Source: Haemonchus contortus (lineage: Eukaryota > Nematoda > Chromadorea > Rhabditida > Trichostrongylidae). Taken from it: DNA of 64,000 nucleotides. Made by a program: the position numbers and the translations under genes. The notes under the pieces were generated by a model. It ran no database searches. It was not told the origin of the DNA and worked only from the letters and a program-made list of their open reading frames with translations. Below are positions 61,501 to 64,000 of this stretch, one piece after another. Each line of letters begins with the position of its first letter. Positions within the stretch are counted from its first letter, which is position 1. Location of the stretch: the NCBI GenBank assembly GCA_000469685.2, contig LS997562.1, forward strand, positions 33,935,715 to 33,999,714, written 5' to 3'.

Positions 61501-63367
61501 GCGCACATAGTACCCGACCTCTTTCGACTTCTACTCTCAAAACGCTATGAGGAATACCAACAGAGTCCCAATAGACCACTTGTCCCCAGTCGACGTGATA
61601 TCGCATATCCGTTGATAAGGCCTGAGGTTCTTGAACAGACAGTCATCGGTTAACTTGAGAATGAACCCGAATGGTTGAGAGAAATGTACTGGCTATCCCG
61701 AGCTTCTTCTGAGCAGGACTATTGAGACTGATAAATCAAAAAAGACAATAAAAATAGTAGGAATGCTTCCAGTGAAGCTCTGACTGTTTCTTTCCTATTT
61801 TAATTTTTCACACAACACAATTTCTCTAACAGTGTGGCTTTCTACCCATTTTGAGTTTCTTTAGCGGTGTAGCACTCATTCGGTACTTTGCCCCTTCAGC
61901 ACCAGTCCCTACTAACCATTACACTGATTAGAGTAGCGAGAAGCTTATCCACTCATATTTTTGGAACTGCAGACGACTGTACCTGTTCTTCCATCAAATT
62001 CTTTCCCATACCGAAATCTCTGAGGATGTGAAGTGATGCTCGACGTTGTTCTCTCCAGTTCTCCCCCTAGGAACAAAAAAGCAGTAACTGGCAGCTCAAT
62101 TATTCATATGGAAGTATTTTCCATCAAAAAATTTTCCTTGGGGTGTCCATATTGGATAAGATAAGCTTGCATGAGTACCTGCGAAAAAATCACTCCGCCG
62201 TTCTCTACATTTTGAAATATGGTGTCGGGAAAAATACCGGAACGCCCAAGGAAGTCATCACCTAAAAGTCATGCTTTTCGAACAGAAAACAGTTATGAAA
62301 ACAGCTTTGTGTAAAACGCCTTTCCCGATTATCGATTAGTCTCTAAGTACAGGTAATCATTGATTCCCTAATTTCCACCAATTTATCATTTCGCCTGTTC
62401 GCGATCGAAATGCGGCGAATCAGATGGTCTACGAATGGTACCAAGGCCAATCTGCTACTGGGAGAGAGAGAGCCGGTATGGGTGGGAGACGGAGAGCAGG
62501 AGCGTTGAAAACCGTATATAGAAATAAAGTTGGTAGTGGGAATAGGACATTCGACGAATATATCATTTGCTTATAAGAGCACTCAATGGGATCGCTCCCA
62601 TGGTCGAACTGTATGAGAAACCCTCCAATCATCATATCGAAGACTCTTATATGCCCATTCCTCTCACCTAAGGCATCTGAAGAAACAGATATCTGATGAT
62701 TTATTATTTGATATTTTATGATATAATAAAAATATTTGAATAATCTGACTTCCTACAGCTTTACGTTTCTTAAGAAAAGAACAGTACACCAGCAAGACTT
62801 AGTGAAAATGTTTTTGACCCGAGAAAACGCTCTAAAAAATGTTGGTAAGACTAACAGCCTCTCCTCTACTGAAGTGATGGCTCAGGTTTTACTCGAAGGA
62901 ATCGAACGAAAGATAGCAGAGCTGGCCAATTTTCACAGTTTAGCTAGCAGCTTCGAAAGCATTTGCTTATCACACCCTAGGCCAGTCTGGGTCAAGGTCA
63001 ACTCGACAGCGAAATTCGAGATAAAAACAATTTAAATCCAACCTTTCTTCACAAATGCTTCTTTGACACCATCGAAATCCGTGATAACTACATGAGGCTT
63101 AGGCAGATAAACAGTGAATATGTTACCGTACTCCTTGGTGCATCTAGCGAATTCCTCATGAATTCTGGTGAAGTTCAACTATAACAAATGAGTATATCTG
63201 GGGTAAACAGGCAGTTCAAATCACTCAAAGATACCAACCGATAACAGGTTTCCAACAAATGGGTATGGACGTGGTCCTTTAGGATATTGCTTAATGTTTT
63301 CATAAAATCGCCATATGTAGATGGCTAGAGCAGTAGTTAAAAGAAGTAATACTGAAAGAAGAAACAT
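55527..63367 (-). CDS. Cytochrome P450 (P450-B), CYP2 clan, canonical haem loop
   Basis: Exons: 63367-63239, 63178-63043, 62261-62179, 62066-61983, 61367-61284, 61171-61056, 60642-60540, 60465-60347, 59678-59567, 59486-59401, 59018-58799, 58176-58063, 55628-55527 (495 residues). The product has an N-terminal anchor, hinge [13 protein letters not shown]-helix WREQR, I-helix [13 protein letters not shown]-helix ELQR, FRPERF and the full haem loop [11 protein letters not shown]. The C-terminus ends PLRLVPVMH. Role: ER haem monooxygenase of nematode CYP33-like type, substrate unknown. Intron 12 is 2.4 kb and holds a SINE; intron 1 and 2 donors are GTTGGT and GTTGGA, unlike the usual GTAAGT or GTGAGT. 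It lies upstream of P450-A in the same orientation, 2.1 kb apart: a tandem duplicate, not an operon. Confidence 0.92.
56745..56958 (-). repeat. Decayed SINE copy in P450-B intron 12
   Basis: It shows 'actttcattcagaatcctag', 'gtcacctatacagtgatgtg', 'agccagctggtgtacaagtc' and 'atccgggactcagtaattgg' in SINE order; the B box is mutated. Confidence 0.7.
58640..58735 (-). pseudogene. Possible extra decayed haem exon in P450-B intron 11
   Basis: The minus strand reads [20 protein letters not shown] then LLRN, resembling the end of exon 12 ([16 protein letters not shown]) with small insertions and no intact haem loop. It sits just upstream of the functional exon 12 (58176-58063). It may be an old exon duplication. 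Weak. Confidence 0.35.
62759..62843 (+). other. Candidate exon on the plus strand in P450-B intron 2
   Basis: A strong acceptor (gacttcctacag) is followed by an open stretch [19 protein letters not shown] and a donor GTAAGA. Open reading continues as [10 protein letters not shown], which resembles the segment before the I-helix in CYP3-clan P450s. No neighbouring partner exons were found, so it may be a fossil or chance. Confidence 0.25.
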
Positions 63368-64000
63368 GTATCGAACACTTCAACCGACTGGTTTTCCTAC
63401 TTATACCCCCCTGCGATCTTTGTGATTTGTGCGATACGGCGGTAAACATTCTCAGCACTTCGCACAATACAAACTTCGTCTTTCGACTGAGTTCTAAAAG
63501 TAGACTTCCTTGCTTGTTGTTATCAAATTGAGATTTTAACCAACAAAAGTTTTACTGTAAGGAAGTAGTCAATCAAAGGAAAAAAAGAGAAAGGACAAAA
63601 CCTTCAGATGTTAGTCTATCCTGTTCCTGGAATGCGTCCCATATTCGACTTCCATACGGAATTCCAATAGCACTTTGAATGAGCATTTAGTAATTGATAC
63701 AGAAGCATGTAGGAATAACCTACGCATACGTTCAAGGTTCATTTGCGTTCGAGAGGTCTCTCGGTTGCTGTTCTTCAGCACAAAATGGAGTGCTAGTTAT
63801 TTCTAGGTGGTTGTTTTCGCCTGTACCGAATGCCCAACCAAAAGACCTCCCAAGACCCATGGAGGGACGGAGGCTCCCAAGATTGCGTCGGGTAGGAGAT
63901 TATGCTTTTTTAAAGAGTTACTTTATCTTCCCTGCTAATTTCTGCTGGTAACACGATAAGGACTACTGAAGTAAATTCCTCCTGCAAAGTCTCGGTGAGA
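63368..64000. other. P450-B upstream flank
   Basis: It should include the P450-B promoter. A short SINE body fragment ('attcgacttccatacgga...') lies near 63631-63700. No other gene. Confidence 0.45.

Overview
The window is nuclear DNA of a nematode, most likely a strongylid (hookworm-like). It holds four intron-rich protein genes with small exons and GT-AG introns, which the translations only reveal after splicing, embedded in decayed transposons. The families (calponin-like repeat protein, astacin of the NAS type, CYP2-clan P450s), AG acceptors placed just upstream of start codons (possible trans-splice sites) and an endonuclease/reverse transcriptase of the RTE type common in strongylid genomes support this. 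The species is an inference.

Layout. 1-7.4 kb: no recognisable gene, with decayed copies of a tRNA-derived SINE. 7.5-13.6 kb (+): a complete four-exon gene for a 132-residue calponin-repeat protein without a CH domain. 13.6-19.1 kb: SINE copies and a few weak exon candidates. 19.1-33.0 kb (-): an astacin zinc metalloprotease, reconstructed as 15 exons: signal peptide, propeptide, catalytic domain, EGF, CUB, Thr-rich linker and start of TSP1. The 3' end is not resolved. Its 7.3-kb intron 14 (19217-26509) carries a nest of elements: two inverted arms of a Penelope-like GIY-YIG element, a mariner inserted in one arm, an RTE-type LINE and (TAA)n tracts.

33.0-44.2 kb: intergenic, with SINE copies, a decayed mariner and a broken P450 exon on the plus strand. 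44.2-53.4 kb and 55.5-63.4 kb (-): two tandem P450 genes, called here P450-A (downstream) and P450-B (upstream). Both have 13 coding exons and every exon has the same length in the two genes (1,488 bp, 495 residues). P450-B has a textbook haem loop; P450-A has an intact frame but a strongly altered loop that keeps the cysteine. P450-A introns hold two mariners and a SINE interrupted by a GC-rich hairpin element.

The genes do not form one pathway. The P450 pair belongs to an expanded xenobiotic or lipid oxidation family; the astacin would be a secreted protease of the cuticle, moulting or hatching type; the calponin-like protein would bind actin in muscle. I did not find evidence for a wholly new system. 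The most unusual items are the P450-A haem loop, the zero-indel exon conservation of the P450 pair, and the element nest that a single astacin intron must be spliced across.
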